This document shows positions 43,227-57,364 of a stretch of DNA of 64,000 nt, one piece after another (position 1 is the stretch's first letter; each line of letters starts with the position of its first letter). Made by a program: the position numbers and the translations under genes. The DNA is from Candidatus Pantoea persica. GTDB lineage: Bacteria > Pseudomonadota > Gammaproteobacteria > Enterobacterales > Enterobacteriaceae. The notes beneath the pieces are model-generated. The model saw only the letters and a program-made list of their open reading frames with translations. It ran no database searches and was not told the origin of the DNA. The stretch is taken from assembly GCF_013753875.1 (NCBI RefSeq), contig NZ_SMDS01000017.1, positions 248,001 through 312,000 on the forward strand, given 5' to 3'.

Positions 43227-44060
43227 TTATCCTTTTGCTCTCCGTGTCGCTTTGACCACGCGCATCGCCTCGACCGTCTCTTTTACATCATGCACTCGAA
43301 TGATCTGCGCGCCCTGCATGGCGGCGATGGTCGCGCAGGTCAGGCTGCCCGTCAGACTCTGTAACGAGCCGACGTTTAACAGCTGACCAATCATCGACTT
43401 GCGCGACATGCCCACCAGCAGCGGCAGCCCGAAATGGTGAAAATGGCTGAGATGGGCCAGCAGTTCATAGTTGTGGCTAAGATTCTTACCGAAACCGAAG
43501 CCAGGGTCGAGAAGCAGATTCGCTTTTTTAATGCCCGCCGCCTCGCAGCGTGCTATCTGATCAACGAAGTAAGCATCCACTTCGCTTACTATTTTCTGAT
43601 ACGCCGGCGCCTGCTGCATGGTGCGCGGGTCGCCCTGCATATGCATCAGGCAAACCGGCAAAGCGGTTTCCGCCGCCGCAGCCAGCGCGCCAGGTTCTGA
43701 CAGCGACCGAATATCGTTAATGATGTGAGCGCCCGCTCGTGCCGCTTCCCTTATCACTTCAGCCTTAGATGTGTCGACGGAAATCCACACCTCGAAACGC
43801 TGCGCAATCGCCCCTACGACCGGAATCACGCGCGCCAGCTCCTCTTCGATGCTGACCTCGTCCGCGCCTGGTCGGGTCGACTCCCCGCCCACGTCGATAA
43901 TGGTCGCGCCGGCGTTGACCATCTTGTTGGTATGCGTCAGCGCTTCCACCAGCGAATTGTGTTGGCCACCATCTGAGAAGGAGTCCGGCGTAACGTTTAA
44001 AATTCCCATCACGTGGGGAAACGACAGATCGAGATGGTCATCGCGGGCGTACAACTTCAT
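43227..44060 (-). CDS. folP: Dihydropteroate synthase
   Basis: A 277-residue folate-pathway enzyme joining p-aminobenzoate and dihydropterin diphosphate. Signatures VMGILNVTPDSFSDGG, IIDVGGESTRPGA, LLLDPGFGFGKNLSHN and GMSRKSMIG are all present. Sits between ftsH and glmM as in E. coli. Intact. Confidence 0.97.
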   Translation of the reverse strand: MKLYARDDHLDLSFPHVMGILNVTPDSFSDGGQHNSLVEALTHTNKMVNAGATIIDVGGESTRPGADEVSIEEELARVIPVVGAIAQRFEVWISVDTSKAEVIREAARAGAHIINDIRSLSEPGALAAAAETALPVCLMHMQGDPRTMQQAPAYQKIVSEVDAYFVDQIARCEAAGIKKANLLLDPGFGFGKNLSHNYELLAHLSHFHHFGLPLLVGMSRKSMIGQLLNVGSLQSLTGSLTCATIAAMQGAQIIRVHDVKETVEAMRVVKATRRAKG

Positions 44061-44094
44061 GACGAAAACTTCCTTTTTTTACCTGATTACGGAT

Positions 44095-44118
44095 GTAAAA
44101 AACCCCAGCCGGGGTTTT
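44095..44118 (-). terminator. Terminator between ftsH and folP
   Basis: Minus strand: AAAACCCCGGCTGGGGTTTTTTA hairpin with T-run, about 20 bases after the ftsH stop. Confidence 0.85.
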
Positions 44119-44136
44119 ATTAGGGGGCAAACCCTG

Positions 44137-46059
44137 TTATTTATCGAACTGCTCTGACATGGTGTTGCCAAGGTTCGGCGTGCGCGGCTCGTCGACCGGG
44201 CGCGGCGCCTTTGGCGTAGCGTTGCTGTCGGAGTTGCTGCCCGGATCTTCCCAGCCAGCTGGCGGACGCACTTCGCGGCGCGCCATCAGGTCGTCGATCT
44301 GCAGCGCATCGATGGTTTCATACTTCATCAGCGCATCTTTCATCGCGTGAAGGATGTCCATGTTCTCGCCCAGAATACGGCGCGCGCGCTGATAGTTGCT
44401 GTCGATCAGGTGTTTCACTTCCTGGTCGATAATGTGCGCGGTTTCGTCAGACATATGCTTCGCTTTCGCGACGGAGCGACCGAGGAACACTTCGCCCTCT
44501 TCTTCCGCATAGAGCAACGGACCCAGTTTTTCCGAGAAGCCCCACTGCGTCACCATGTTGCGCGCCAAGTTAGTGGCCACTCTGATGTCGTTGGATGCAC
44601 CGGTGGAGACGTGCTCCGCGCCATAGATAATCTCTTCAGCCAGACGGCCTCCGTACAGGGTCGAAATCTGGCTCTCCAACTTCTGACGGCTGGCGCTAAT
44701 CGCATCCCCTTCCGGCAGGAAAAAGGTCACGCCCAGCGCGCGACCGCGCGGGATAATGGTGACCTTGTGCACCGGATCGTGTTCCGGCACCAGGCGACCG
44801 ATAATGGCGTGACCCGCTTCGTGATAGGCAGTAGACTCTTTCTGCGCTTCCGTCATCACCATGGAGCGACGTTCCGCGCCCATCATGATCTTGTCTTTTG
44901 CTTTCTCAAACTCCACCATCGACACTACGCGCTTGTTGCTGCGCGCGGCGAATAGCGCCGCTTCGTTCACCAGGTTGGCAAGATCCGCACCGGAGAAGCC
45001 CGGCGTACCGCGCGCGATAATCGCTGCGTCGATATCGGTCGCCAGCGGTACGCGACGCATATGCACTTTCAGAATCTGCTCACGGCCGCGCACGTCCGGC
45101 AGACCTACAACGACCTGACGGTCGAAGCGGCCTGGACGCAGCAGCGCCGGGTCAAGCACGTCTGGACGGTTGGTCGCCGCGATGACGATAATGCCTTCGT
45201 TGCCTTCAAAACCATCCATCTCAACCAGCATCTGGTTCAGGGTCTGCTCACGCTCATCGTGACCTCCGCCTAAGCCTGCGCCACGCTGGCGGCCAACGGC
45301 GTCGATCTCATCGATAAAGATGATGCAGGGCGCCGCTTTCTTCGCCTGTTCGAACATGTCGCGCACGCGAGACGCACCGACGCCGACGAACATTTCGACG
45401 AAGTCAGAACCGGAAATGGTGAAGAACGGCACTTTGGCCTCGCCCGCAATGGCTTTCGCCAGTAGGGTTTTACCGGTACCCGGAGGACCGACCATCAGCA
45501 CGCCTTTCGGAATTTTACCGCCCAGCTTCTGGAAACGGCTCGGTTCGCGCAGGTATTCCACCAGCTCGCCGACTTCCTCTTTCGCTTCGTCACAGCCGGC
45601 AACGTCAGCAAAGGTGGTTTTGATCTGGTCTTCCGTCAGCATGCGCGCCTTGCTCTTGCCAAAGGACATCGCGCCTTTGCCGCCGCCCTGCATTTGACGC
45701 ATAAAGAAGATCCACACGCCAATCAGAAGCAGCATCGGGAACCAGGAGATAAAGATCGAAGCCAGCAGGCTCGGCTCCTCCGGCGGTTCGCCAACCACTT
45801 TGACGTTTTTAGTCAATAGGTTACCGAGTAACTTAGGATCATTGACAGGAATGTAGGTGATGTATTTATTACTGTCTTTTTTGATTACGTTAATCTCACG
45901 CCCGTTAATACGTGCCTCGCGGACCTGCTCCTGGTTCACTTCCGACAGGAAGGTTGAATAATCAACCCTACGGCCATTCGACTCGCTGGGCCCAAAGCTC
46001 TGGAATACTGACATCAGCACGACCGCGATGACTAACCAGAGAATCAGGTTTTTCGCCAT
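44137..46059 (-). CDS. ftsH: ATP-dependent membrane zinc metalloprotease FtsH
   Basis: A 640-residue AAA protease that degrades LpxC, sigma-32 and unassembled membrane proteins. Two membrane helices flank a periplasmic domain; then Walker [14 protein letters not shown], Walker [12 protein letters not shown], the second region of homology ([20 protein letters not shown]) and the zinc site HEAGH. The usual start MAKNLILW is taken; an in-frame start three codons upstream is also possible. Essential and intact. Confidence 0.97.
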   Translation of the reverse strand: MAKNLILWLVIAVVLMSVFQSFGPSESNGRRVDYSTFLSEVNQEQVREARINGREINVIKKDSNKYITYIPVNDPKLLGNLLTKNVKVVGEPPEEPSLLASIFISWFPMLLLIGVWIFFMRQMQGGGKGAMSFGKSKARMLTEDQIKTTFADVAGCDEAKEEVGELVEYLREPSRFQKLGGKIPKGVLMVGPPGTGKTLLAKAIAGEAKVPFFTISGSDFVEMFVGVGASRVRDMFEQAKKAAPCIIFIDEIDAVGRQRGAGLGGGHDEREQTLNQMLVEMDGFEGNEGIIVIAATNRPDVLDPALLRPGRFDRQVVVGLPDVRGREQILKVHMRRVPLATDIDAAIIARGTPGFSGADLANLVNEAALFAARSNKRVVSMVEFEKAKDKIMMGAERRSMVMTEAQKESTAYHEAGHAIIGRLVPEHDPVHKVTIIPRGRALGVTFFLPEGDAISASRQKLESQISTLYGGRLAEEIIYGAEHVSTGASNDIRVATNLARNMVTQWGFSEKLGPLLYAEEEGEVFLGRSVAKAKHMSDETAHIIDQEVKHLIDSNYQRARRILGENMDILHAMKDALMKYETIDALQIDDLMARREVRPPAGWEDPGSNSDSNATPKAPRPVDEPRTPNLGNTMSEQFDK

Positions 46060-46172
46060 GTCACTCAAGGGATTAACCTCATATTACAACGATGTTAACA
46101 GACAGCGTAGGGTACTATATATCCTTCATATCATGGAATCACGGCCGATGGGCTGCAACTTCATCAATTGGG

Positions 46173-46802
46173 CTATAGTTTGCGCCCTATCGCCACAATG
46201 TATACTTCACGCGAACGTGAACGCGAAGCGTCCGGCTTACGAATTTTCACTTTCGTAAACAGGGAGCGAATTTCCCGCAGGTATTCATCGAAGCCATCTC
46301 CCTGAAACACTTTCACAACAAAACTGCCGCCCGGCGCCAGGATATCCCGACACATTTCGAGCGCCAATTCTACCAAATACATCGACCGGGGAATATCGAC
46401 CGCTGGCGTTCCGCTCATGTTAGGCGCCATATCCGACATGACAACCTGCACTTTCTGGTCGCCTACGCGCTCCAGCAGCGCGTTAATCACCAATTCTTCA
46501 CGGAAATCGCCCTGAAGGAAATCGACGCCAACGATAGGATCCATAGGCAAAATGTCGCAAGCGATAATGCGTCCAGTCGAGCCGATCTGCTGCACCACAT
46601 ACTGTGACCAGCCACCCGGCGCCGCCCCCAGATCTACCACGGTCATACCAAGTTTGAAAAGCTTGTCACCCTGTTGTATTTCATCAAGTTTAAACCAGGC
46701 GCGCGAACGCAACCCTTTTTTCCGTGCCTGTAGCACATATTTATCGCTAAAGTGTTCCTGTAACCAGCGGTTGGAGCTGGCTGAACGCTTCTTACCCATC
46801 AT
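46173..46802 (-). CDS. rlmE: 23S rRNA 2'-O-ribose U2552 methyltransferase
   Basis: 209 residues, equal to E. coli RlmE/FtsJ. SAM motif [15 protein letters not shown]; catalytic Asp in SDMAPNMSG and Lys in [11 protein letters not shown] 46802 ([20 protein letters not shown]) is chosen; the frame stays open 14 codons further. Cotranscribed with ftsH. Intact. Confidence 0.96.
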   Translation of the reverse strand: MMGKKRSASSNRWLQEHFSDKYVLQARKKGLRSRAWFKLDEIQQGDKLFKLGMTVVDLGAAPGGWSQYVVQQIGSTGRIIACDILPMDPIVGVDFLQGDFREELVINALLERVGDQKVQVVMSDMAPNMSGTPAVDIPRSMYLVELALEMCRDILAPGGSFVVKVFQGDGFDEYLREIRSLFTKVKIRKPDASRSRSREVYIVAIGRKL

Positions 46803-46928
46803 AATTTTCTCAACTAAATCGTCATCGCAGCGATAAACCTGCACGCAATGGGTTGCGTTGATTTGGTGATAACCCCGAGATGGCGGTAGAATGAACCGTT
46901 TTCAATCCCTGAGTAAGCAAAAAATACG

Positions 46929-47222
46929 ATGAATCTAAGTACCAAACAAAAATGGCACCTGAAAGGCCTCGCCCATCCACTGAAACCGGTGGTGATGCTG
47001 GGCGGCAACGGTCTGACCGAAGGCGTGCTGGCCGAAATCGAATCCGCGCTGGAACATCTCGAGCTGATTAAGGTGAAAATCGCCTCGGAAGATCGTGAAA
47101 CTAAACAGCTGATCGTCGAGGCCATCGTACGTGAAACCAAGTCTTGCAACGTGCAGGTGATTGGTAAAACGCTGGTGCTGTATCGCCCTGCCAAAGAGAG
47201 CAAGATCTCCCTGCCGCACTGA
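46929..47222 (+). CDS. yhbY: CRM-domain RNA-binding protein YhbY
   Basis: A 97-residue CRS1-YhbY domain protein associated with pre-50S particles: LKGLAHPLKPVVMLGGNGLT with the GxxG loop GGNG, and ETKSCNVQVIGKTLVLYRPA. Divergent from rlmE with about 125 bases between. Intact. Confidence 0.95.
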   Translation: MNLSTKQKWHLKGLAHPLKPVVMLGGNGLTEGVLAEIESALEHLELIKVKIASEDRETKQLIVEAIVRETKSCNVQVIGKTLVLYRPAKESKISLPH

Positions 47223-47275
47223 GGCGCCGGTCGGGAAGCCGGGCAGAGAAAGTGACATGCTCCCGCATGGGATAA

Positions 47276-47298
47276 AAGGCCGCAGCACGGCTTTTTTC
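47276..47298 (+). terminator. Probable terminator after yhbY
   Basis: AAGGCCG-CAGCA-CGGCTTTTTT: a short stem with one bulge and a T-run, between convergent yhbY and greA. Confidence 0.5.
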
Positions 47299-47344
47299 CA
47301 TTCTTTACATTATGCTTTCGCACTTTTAAAAGCGTAGGAAGCTA

Positions 47345-47821
47345 TTAAAGGTATTCCACCTTCAGGATTTCATACTCGACGTCGCCGCCTGGGGTTTTGA
47401 TGACGGTCACATCGTCCGCCTCTTTGCCCACCAGACCGCGCGCCATCGGCGAATTCACCGAAATCAGATTCTGTTTAAAATCTGCTTCATCGTCGCCCAC
47501 GATACGGTAGGTCGATTTTTCGTCGGTCTCGGTATTGAGCACGGTCACGGTCGCGCCGAAAATAATGCGCCCGTTGTTGGGCATCATGGTCACGTCGATC
47601 ACCTGAGCATTGGAAAGTTTGGCTTCAATCTCCTGAATGCGGCCTTCACAAAAGCCCTGCTCTTCGCGTGCAGCATGATACTCTGCGTTCTCTTTCAGAT
47701 CGCCGTGCTCGCGCGCTTCAGCTATAGAGGCAATGATGCGCGGGCGTCTTACTGTTTTCAGTTCGTTCAGCTCTTCGCGCAGCTTTTCTGCGCCCCGTAA
47801 CGTCATCGGAATCTGATTCAT
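47345..47821 (-). CDS. greA: Transcript cleavage factor GreA
   Basis: 158 residues, standard. The N-terminal coiled coil with the acidic tip ([20 protein letters not shown]) enters the RNA polymerase secondary channel; the C-terminal domain ends in [20 protein letters not shown]. Rescues backtracked polymerase. Diverges from dacB across 249 bases that hold the promoters. Intact. Confidence 0.97.
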   Translation of the reverse strand: MNQIPMTLRGAEKLREELNELKTVRRPRIIASIAEAREHGDLKENAEYHAAREEQGFCEGRIQEIEAKLSNAQVIDVTMMPNNGRIIFGATVTVLNTETDEKSTYRIVGDDEADFKQNLISVNSPMARGLVGKEADDVTVIKTPGGDVEYEILKVEYL

Positions 47822-48070
47822 TTAAGCTCCTCGCTCTATTCCTGTTTTAATGGCGGCGTCCTGACCTGTGTCCACAGAAAATCTGGTTCTGCAGGGTCTG
47901 ACCCTCGTTTTGCAAATAAAAGAATCCTGGCCCGGAAAAGCTTCCGGCCCAGAAAGTGGTTTTGCATTTTGATACGTATTTTAACCCAGAGTTCTCTGCT
48001 GGTCATCGTTTACTTTCCACCGCAACGGGACGTAGTATTGACGCCTTCACCCACCAGTTAACATGAGATT

Positions 48071-49488
48071 ATGCGATTTTCACGACTTGTTACCGGGCTA
48101 ACCTGTTTGCTGCAGGCACAAGCAGCGCCAGTTGATCCCGTTGATGAATACATGCAGTACTTGCCAGACGGTGCCAACCTGGCGTTGATGATGCAGAAAA
48201 TCGGGGCGGCGACGCCGATCATTGATTATCAAGGCAAACAGATGGCGTTGCCCGCCAGTACCATGAAGGTCATTACGGCGCTGGCGGCGCTACTTGAACT
48301 GGGCGGCGACTATCGTTTTCAAACCACCTTTAAAACCAAAGGCGCCATTAGCGACGGCACGCTGAACGGCGATCTGGTCGCCCGCTTTGCCGGCGATCCG
48401 ACGCTGAGCAGTCAGGATCATGGTCGCCGCGCTAAAGAAGCAGGGCATCACCCATATCAGAGGCAATCTGGTTATCGACACCTTAGTGTTCGCCAGCCAT
48501 GACATGGCGCCAGGCTAGCCGTGGAACGATCTGACGCAGTGCTTCAGCGCGCCGCCGGGCGCGGCGATTGTCGACAAAAACTGTTTCTCTGTTTCTCCGT
48601 CTCTCTCTACAGCGCCAGCACGCCGGGATAAACCGCTTTTGTGCGCATCGCCTCCTACTACCCCGCTCATATGCTCAGCCAGGTACGTAACATCGGCCTC
48701 AACAGCGGCGAAGGACAGTACCGCGAGCTGGACGTGGTGCCGGGCGAGCTTAACCGCTATACGCTGACCGGCTGTATGCGCCAGCGCGCAGAGCCGCTGC
48801 CGCTGGTGTTCGCTATGCAAGACGACGCTGCCTGGGCCGGCGAGATCCTGAAGCAGGAGCTGCGCTAGGCCGATATCGACTACAGCGGGCATCTGCTGCA
48901 TCAGACAAAGGTCACTTCGCCAGGCACCGTGCTGGCTTCCACGCAGTCCGCACCGCTGCATTCGCTGCTGCATACTATGCTGAAGAAGTCGGACAATATG
49001 CCCGCCGACATGGTGTTCCGCACCATCGGCCATCACTACTTCAACGCGCCGGGCACCTTCCGCGCTGGATCGGATGCGATTCGCCGCATCCTGCGCGAGA
49101 AAGCCGATATCGATTTAGGCAACAGCATTCAGGTAGACGGCTCGGGCCTGTCGCGTCATGACCTGATCGCACCGGACACCATGATGCAAGTTCTGCAGTA
49201 CATCGCTAAAAACGATGCGACGCTCGACTATATTTCGATGCTGCCGCTGGCGGGCCATGACGGCACGCTGCATGAAGCGGGCGTTGACGGCAAGTATCGG
49301 CGAAAACCGGCTCGCTGCAGGGCGTCTATAACCTGGCAGGCTTTATCACCACTGCCAGCGGCGCGCGCGTCGCCTTTGTGCAGTTTCTGTCGGGCTACGC
49401 CTTGCCGCCGCAGGATCAGCGCACGCGTCGCGTTCCGCTGGTGCGCTTTGAAAGCCGCCTTTACCGGGATATCTACCAGAACAACTAG
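48071..49488 (+). pseudogene. dacB: D-Ala-D-Ala carboxypeptidase/endopeptidase PBP4 (DacB), multiply broken
   Basis: PBP4 is a periplasmic peptidoglycan hydrolase. The start MRFSRLVTGLTCLLQAQAA and nucleophile SxxK (ALPASTMKVITAL) are clean, but a frame change near 48415 follows, then TAG 48516-48518 (Trp expected), TAA near 48630, and TAG 48866-48868 (Gln expected, LRQADID). The SDN motif (KKSDNMPADMVF) survives. Six residues are missing in GHDGTLHEAG, and the KTG box is out of frame after GVDGK. The end (FESRLYRDIYQNN) stops at TAG 49486-49488, four bases before basR. Confidence 0.92.
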
Positions 49489-49491
49489 CAT

Positions 49492-49948
49492 ATGAAAATC
49501 TTGATCGTCGAGGACGATACGCTGCTGCACAGTGCGCAATACAGTCGGCCTGCCAACCGCGACGGCGGCGATCTGCCGGTGCTGCCTCTGACGGCGCGCG
49601 ATGCACTCGACGATCGCGTTCAGGGACCTGACGCTGGCGCTGATCCGCCGTTATCAGGGCCATAGCGACAACCTGCTGTAACAGGGCGATCTCACTCTGA
49701 ATCTCTCTTCTCAGCAAGTGCTGCTGGAGAACCAGCCGCTCGATGTGACGCCGAAAGAGTTTGCGCTACTGACGCGCATCGGCCAGAATGTGCATAGTGA
49801 AACGCTGCAGCAGGATCTCTACAGCTGGCAGGACGATACCGGATCCAACACGCTGAAAGTGTATATCCACAATCTGCGCCGCAAGCTCGGCAAGGATCGC
49901 ATCAAAACCGTGCGCGGCGTCGGCTATAGCCTGGAGCACCGCGAGTGA
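49492..49948 (+). pseudogene. basR: Response regulator BasR (PmrA), receiver domain gutted
   Basis: Begins MKILIVEDDTLL, then most of the receiver domain is deleted, including the phosphoacceptor Asp region; LPVLPLTARDALDDRVQGPD remains, followed by another loss, a frame change and TAA 49679-49681. The DNA-binding winged helix (ENQPLDVTPKEFALLTRI, TLKVYIHNLRRKLGKDRI, TVRGVGYSLE) is almost complete but lacks a start and its partner domain. PmrA/BasR normally activates LPS-modification genes in response to iron, low pH and polymyxin. TGA 49946-49948 overlaps the basS GTG. Confidence 0.85.
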
Positions 49949-50703
49949 ACAGCATGCGTCAGCGCTTGCTGATCATGCTGGCGCTGATCCTGCTGACCTG
50001 CCAGGTGATGAGCGCCTTCTGGCTGTGACATGAGAGCCGCGAGCAGATCGGCTTTCTCGTCAACGAAACCCTTTCCGCCAAAGCGCGCAACGATCGCGTC
50101 AAGAATGAGATCCGCAAGGCGATCGCGTCGCTGCTGCTGCCCTCTATCGTTATGGTCGGCCTGACGCTGGTGCTCTCTTTCTGGGCGATTAGCTGGATCG
50201 TGCGGGCGCTGCAGACCAGCCTGGCGCAGCAACCAGCTGCTGGCGCGACTCAACCATACGCTTGCAGCAGGACGTGCCGCAAAGCGAGATGCTGGCTGCT
50301 AGCGATCCTTCAGCCGCTGCAGCAGGAGCTGGCAGGACAGCGCCAGCAAACGCTTCACTGGCCGGCGGCCGACGTGGCGCCTGCCCAGGGCGAACCGGTG
50401 CTGCTGCGCAACCTGCTGGAAAATGCCTCGCGCTACAGCCCGCCGGGCAGCCAGATTACTGTGATGCTGGAAGCGGACGACGACGCCGTTTTCCTGAGCG
50501 TGATGGATGAGGGGCCGGGAATTGAGCCTGATGCGGCGGAGGAGCTGACCAAAGCGTTTCGCCGGCGCGATCGGCGCTATGGCGGCAGTGGACTGGGGCT
50601 GAATATCGTGCTGCGCATCCTGCAGATGCACTATGGCGAGCTAAATCTGATCAATCGCAGCGGGCTGATCGCCCGCTGCATGCTGCCGCTACGTCTTAAC
50701 TGA
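49945..50703 (+). pseudogene. basS: Sensor kinase BasS (PmrB), nonsense and HisKA deletion
   Basis: Starts GTG 49945 or ATG 49954 (MRQRLLIMLALILLTCQVMS). TGA 50026-50028 replaces the Trp of FWLWHES. The second membrane helix (LLLPSIVMVGLTLVLSFWAI) is present, but after RALQTSLAQ the HAMP and HisKA segment with the phospho-His (VAHELRTPLAG in E. coli) is missing. The ATPase part (LLRNLLENASRYSPPGSQIT, SVMDEGPGIEP, YGGSGLGLNIVLRI) is readable to TGA 50701-50703. Dead with its partner basR. Confidence 0.85.
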
Positions 50704-52486
50704 TCAGACGTGGGTATTCAGGCTGACGTAGTAGGTGCAGCCTGACTAGTTGTAGGTGTTCGCACCCGCGCCATACAGACAGATAGGAATGAGTATTGGC
50801 GTTGCCGGTGGTCTGGGCGTTGCCCTGACGGTAGTGGCGCTTGTCGAACAGGTTGTCGATGCCGACCGTGACGCTGGCGTATTTGTTGACATCATCGGTG
50901 CCGCTCAGGCCGACCACAGAGTAAGGGCTGACCTCGTCGGTCGCGCTGCCGGTGACCGCGTTGCCTTTGTAGTCATACTTCTTCGGCACCTGCTTGCCGT
51001 ACCAGGTCAGGGTGGTCTGCAGCGACAGATCCTGCGTCGCTTGCCAGCTCAGCGTATACTCCGGAATAATCGACAGGCGATCGCCGGTCTCTATTCTTGC
51101 TTTGCAGCATATAGGTGAAGTTGTTATTCCACGCGATGCTCTCCGTCACCGGAATATTCACCGTACCTTCCAGGCCTTCTACCACCGCCTTCGGCACGTT
51201 TTCCCACTTATAGATGTCGGTGGTGCCGTTCGAGGCTTTGCCCGTCGGCGCATAGCCCGCCTCGATCTTGTTGCGGTAGTCGTTGCGGAACCAAGTCAGA
51301 CCCGCCTGATACTCCTCATGCTTCCACTCCAGCTCAATCTCTTTGTTGATGCTGTTTTCCGCATTCAGATCCTTGTTGCCCTGCAGATAGCAGGCGCCGG
51401 TGCTGGCGGCGCAGCCCTGCCCGTTGCTGTAGAGCAGGTAGTTCGGGTTGGTCTGATAGAAGCTCGGCGCTTTATAAGCGCGGCCGATGCCCATTTTCAG
51501 CGTGAAGTCGTCTCCCAGCCCCTGCGACAGGTTCAGCGACGGGCTCCAGTTATCGCCGACGATAGAGTGGTGATCGAAACGCAGGCTGGGCGTCAGCATG
51601 GTGCTGTCGGTCAGCTCCATTTTGTCTTCCGCAAACAGCGAGAAAATCTCCGCCTGCGAATAGGGGCTGCGGCCAGTGCTGGAGATACCCGGCACCGAGC
51701 CGTTAGAAGTCGCCTGGGTGGTCGACGACGGACCCTTCATGCGCTGCTGATCCCATTCGGCGCCGAAAGTGGCGGTCTGATTCACCAGCAGGTCGAACGG
51801 CACGCTCACTTCGCTGTGCAGCAGCACGTCGTCGAGCTGAATGGTATTAAAGCCGCTGTTGGAGAAGATGCCTTCGGTGCCGCCGGCCAGCCCTTCGTTG
51901 ATGCGCGAGTTGCGGTTATTTTCATAGCACGCATAGGTATTGGTGCTGACGCCGTTATCCCAGGCGCCGGTCCACTTCACCGAGAAGTTCTGGCGATAGA
52001 GGCGGTTGGTCTCTTTGCCATACAGGCTTTTCACCAGCGCGCTGGTGTTGGTGTTCTGCGTGTCGCCGGCATAAGAGGTTGCCCTGGCGGCTGTAGCCTG
52101 CCAAGAACTGCATCGGCGCGAAGGCCCAGCGCAACATAGCGTTAATGTCTTTAATGACGCCTTCGCGGCCCGCCGGGTAGCTGCCGGCATAGGTGCCGGT
52201 GCGATCCGCTGCATGCCCTTCGTTGATATCGTAGGCGTCCGCCTGCGTCTTCGCCAGGTTGCCGTAGAGGCGGAAGCTGACGTCGTCGCCCAGCGGCCCT
52301 TCTAGGCTGAAGTTGGTGCGGCGCGTGGCGCCTTCCTCTTTGTGCTCAGGCACGTTGTAGTAGGCGTTCCAGGAACCGTGCCACTGATTGTCATCATATT
52401 TTTGGGTGATGATGTTCACCACGCCTGGTCGCGGCAAGGCCGAGTTCAATCAAAATGGCGAATGACAAACGTGATAATTTAGGCAT
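50704..52486 (-). pseudogene. fepA: Ferric enterobactin receptor FepA, plug domain deleted
   Basis: A TonB-dependent outer-membrane receptor. The start ATG 52486 and signal peptide (MPKLSRLSFAILIELGLA) run directly into PGVVNIITQKYDDNQWHGSW, so about 140 residues, the TonB box and nearly the whole plug, are deleted. The barrel is recognisable (EGATRRTNFSLEGPLGDDVS, YAGDTQNTNTSALVKSLYG, AEIFSLFAEDKMELTDSTML, YKAPSFYQTNPNYLLYSNGQ) but crosses frames near 52110, 51090 and 50780, with TAG at 50746-50748. Natural stop TGA 50704-50706, converging on basS. Upstream lies the fepA-fes divergent promoter. Confidence 0.93.
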
Positions 52487-52797
52487 TTTTTATGTTCCTG
52501 GATTGCCTGCGGAAATCATACCGTTTCCTGCGGGCGCGCCGGTGAAAGAGTCTTTCCTTGCAAGCACGCGTTCCAGCCGAACCCATGCTTTCCTTCGCGG
52601 AACATTAGCCTGGCAGCGCAGGCAAATGAGGTGGATGGAACGCGCGCGCTCCCTGAACCTGAATAAGAGCGGGAAACATTCCATTGCAAATACAAATACA
52701 AATACAAATACAAATACAAATACAAATGATTAACAATAGCATTATTCGCAATATCTGCACAACAATGCGCGCATCAGGCCCAGTAAATAATGTATTT
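52487..52797. promoter_or_regulatory. fepA-fes divergent control region with a Fur-like core
   Basis: A 311-base gap without a gene. A Fur-like core AATGATTAACAAT (52725-52737) matches 10 of 13 positions of AATGATAATCATT, with a CATT half shortly after. It directly abuts a hexanucleotide tandem repeat. The left part (52500-52670) shows nothing I recognise. Confidence 0.5.
52687..52727. repeat. Hexanucleotide tandem repeat (CAAATA), 6.8 units
   Basis: CAAAT recurs every six bases with endings at 52691, 52697 and so on to 52727, without a single mismatch over 41 bases. Noncoding, about 70 bases upstream of fes and about 200 upstream of fepA; the last unit overlaps the Fur-like core. Confidence 0.95.
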
Positions 52798-53994
52798 ATG
52801 ACATGGTTAACAAACGATACCGACAGTGAAGCCTAGTGGCAGAGCTTGCCATTGATTGAAACCGCCGACAACGGCGAATGCGACGTGACCTTCTTCTGGC
52901 GCGATCCGCAGGGCATCGAAATCACGTCGCCCACCCGGCGCGTCTGGATCAACATTACCGGCGTCACCGATCACCACCAGCATGCCGCCCCCCATTATCT
53001 CAGCCGTCTCGCCGGCACCGACGTCTGGTACTGGCGCACCCGTTTGCCCGCCAACTGGCGCGGCAGCTACTGTCTGATGCCCGACAGCGATCCAGCCGCC
53101 TTTGAGGACGAGCCGGATATGCAGGCTTTACGCGCCTGGTGGAGTCAGAAATTTCCTAGCGCGCAGAGCGACGCGCTGAACCCGCTGCGCGGCTGGTCAG
53201 ACGGGCGCAGCATGCGCGTCTCGCCTCTTCATCCGCCGGACGCGCCCGACCAGCGCATCTGGCAGGCGGTAGATAAAGGCCGTGCGCCCGCCCTGCCGCT
53301 GCAGCACCATATCTGGCAGAGCGCGCGCTTTGGCAATTGCCGCTCGGTGTGGATCTACGCCACCGGCGCGGCGCAGCCAAGCGAGCGTCCGCTGGCGCTG
53401 CTGCTGGACGGCCAGTTCTGGGCCAACAGCATGCCGGTCGCCTAGCCGCTGCAGCAGCTTACTGACGCGGGCAAACTGCCGCCGGCGGTGTACGTGATGA
53501 TCGACATCATCGATCGCGACCACCGCAGCCGTGAACGGCCCTGCAACCCCGAGTTCTGGCTGGCGCTGCAGGAAGAACTCCTGCCGCAGCTGCAGGGCTG
53601 GGCGCCGCATCGCAGCAGCGACGCCGATACTCTGGTCAGCGGGCAGTGCTTCGGCGGGCTGTCATCCGTCTATGCGGTGCTCAACTGGCTGCAGCGCTTT
53701 GGCGGCGCCGTCAGCCTCTCCGGCTCGTTCTGGTGGCCGGAGCGCGGCCAGCCCAACGGCAGAGTGATTCAGCAGCTGAAACAGGGCGCCTTTCGCGATG
53801 CGCCGTCGCGCTTCTACCTGGAAGCCGGTCGCCGCGAGCATTTGATTTTTAAAGCAAACCAACAACTTAAACAGGACCTCTCCGCCGCGGGGCATCAGGT
53901 TCTTTTCCATCCGGTCGACGGCGGCCACGACGCGCTTTGCTGGCTCGTCGGCCTGCTCAACGGACTGAAAGCAATGTGGCAGCATATTCTTTAA
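52798..53994 (+). pseudogene. fes: Enterochelin esterase Fes, two TAG codons and altered catalytic Ser
   Basis: Fes hydrolyses ferric enterobactin in the cytoplasm to release iron. The gene is in one frame from ATG 52798 to TAA 53992-53994, with TAG at 52834-52836 (first Trp of a WWQ motif) and 53443-53445 (MPVWP-type Trp). Otherwise family signatures remain: VWINITGVTDHHQHAAPHYL, GTDVWYWRTRLPANWRGSYC, LALLLDGQFWANSMPV, AVYVMIDIIDRDHR, GGHDALCW. The nucleophile motif reads GQCFGG, Cys in place of the catalytic Ser of GQSFGG. An alternative in-frame ATG lies at 52765. Confidence 0.92.
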
Positions 53995-54039
53995 ATTAAA
54001 TCGCTTATCTCGCCCGGCAGACTGGGGCAGGAGACCGAC

Positions 54040-54236
54040 ATGCAACTCAATCCCTTTGACGATCCGCAGCAGGATTGTCACGTGCTAAAGAACGATCGGC
54101 AGCAGTACAGCCTCCGCGCAGCCTGCGGGCTGGCAGCGCGTACTTGGCCCTCAGCCGCAGGCGGAATGCCTGGCCTGGCTTAATGCGAACTAGCGCGATA
54201 TTCGCCCGGCGCTTCCTACCGCAAACCGTAGCAACC

Positions 54237-54244
<8 letters not shown>
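54040..54244 (+). pseudogene. ybdZ: MbtH-like protein (YbdZ), frameshifted with TAG
   Basis: MbtH-like proteins are small chaperone-activators of NRPS adenylation domains; ybdZ sits between fes and entF. MQLNPFDDPQQDCHVLKND is followed by QYSL, then a frame change to QPAGWQRVLGPQPQAECLAW. TAG 54191-54193 stands where the family's second invariant Trp is expected, then RDIRPALPT. The stop TGA 54242-54244 overlaps the entF start region, as in intact operons. Confidence 0.88.
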
Positions 54245-57334
<3,090 letters not shown>

Positions 57335-57364
57335 CGTTTTTTTACAGGCAGCTGATTAGCTCGA

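Noticed and set aside
52687-52727. CRISPR-like short repeat
   Set aside because: The units are six bases and directly abutting, with no spacers; it is a microsatellite.
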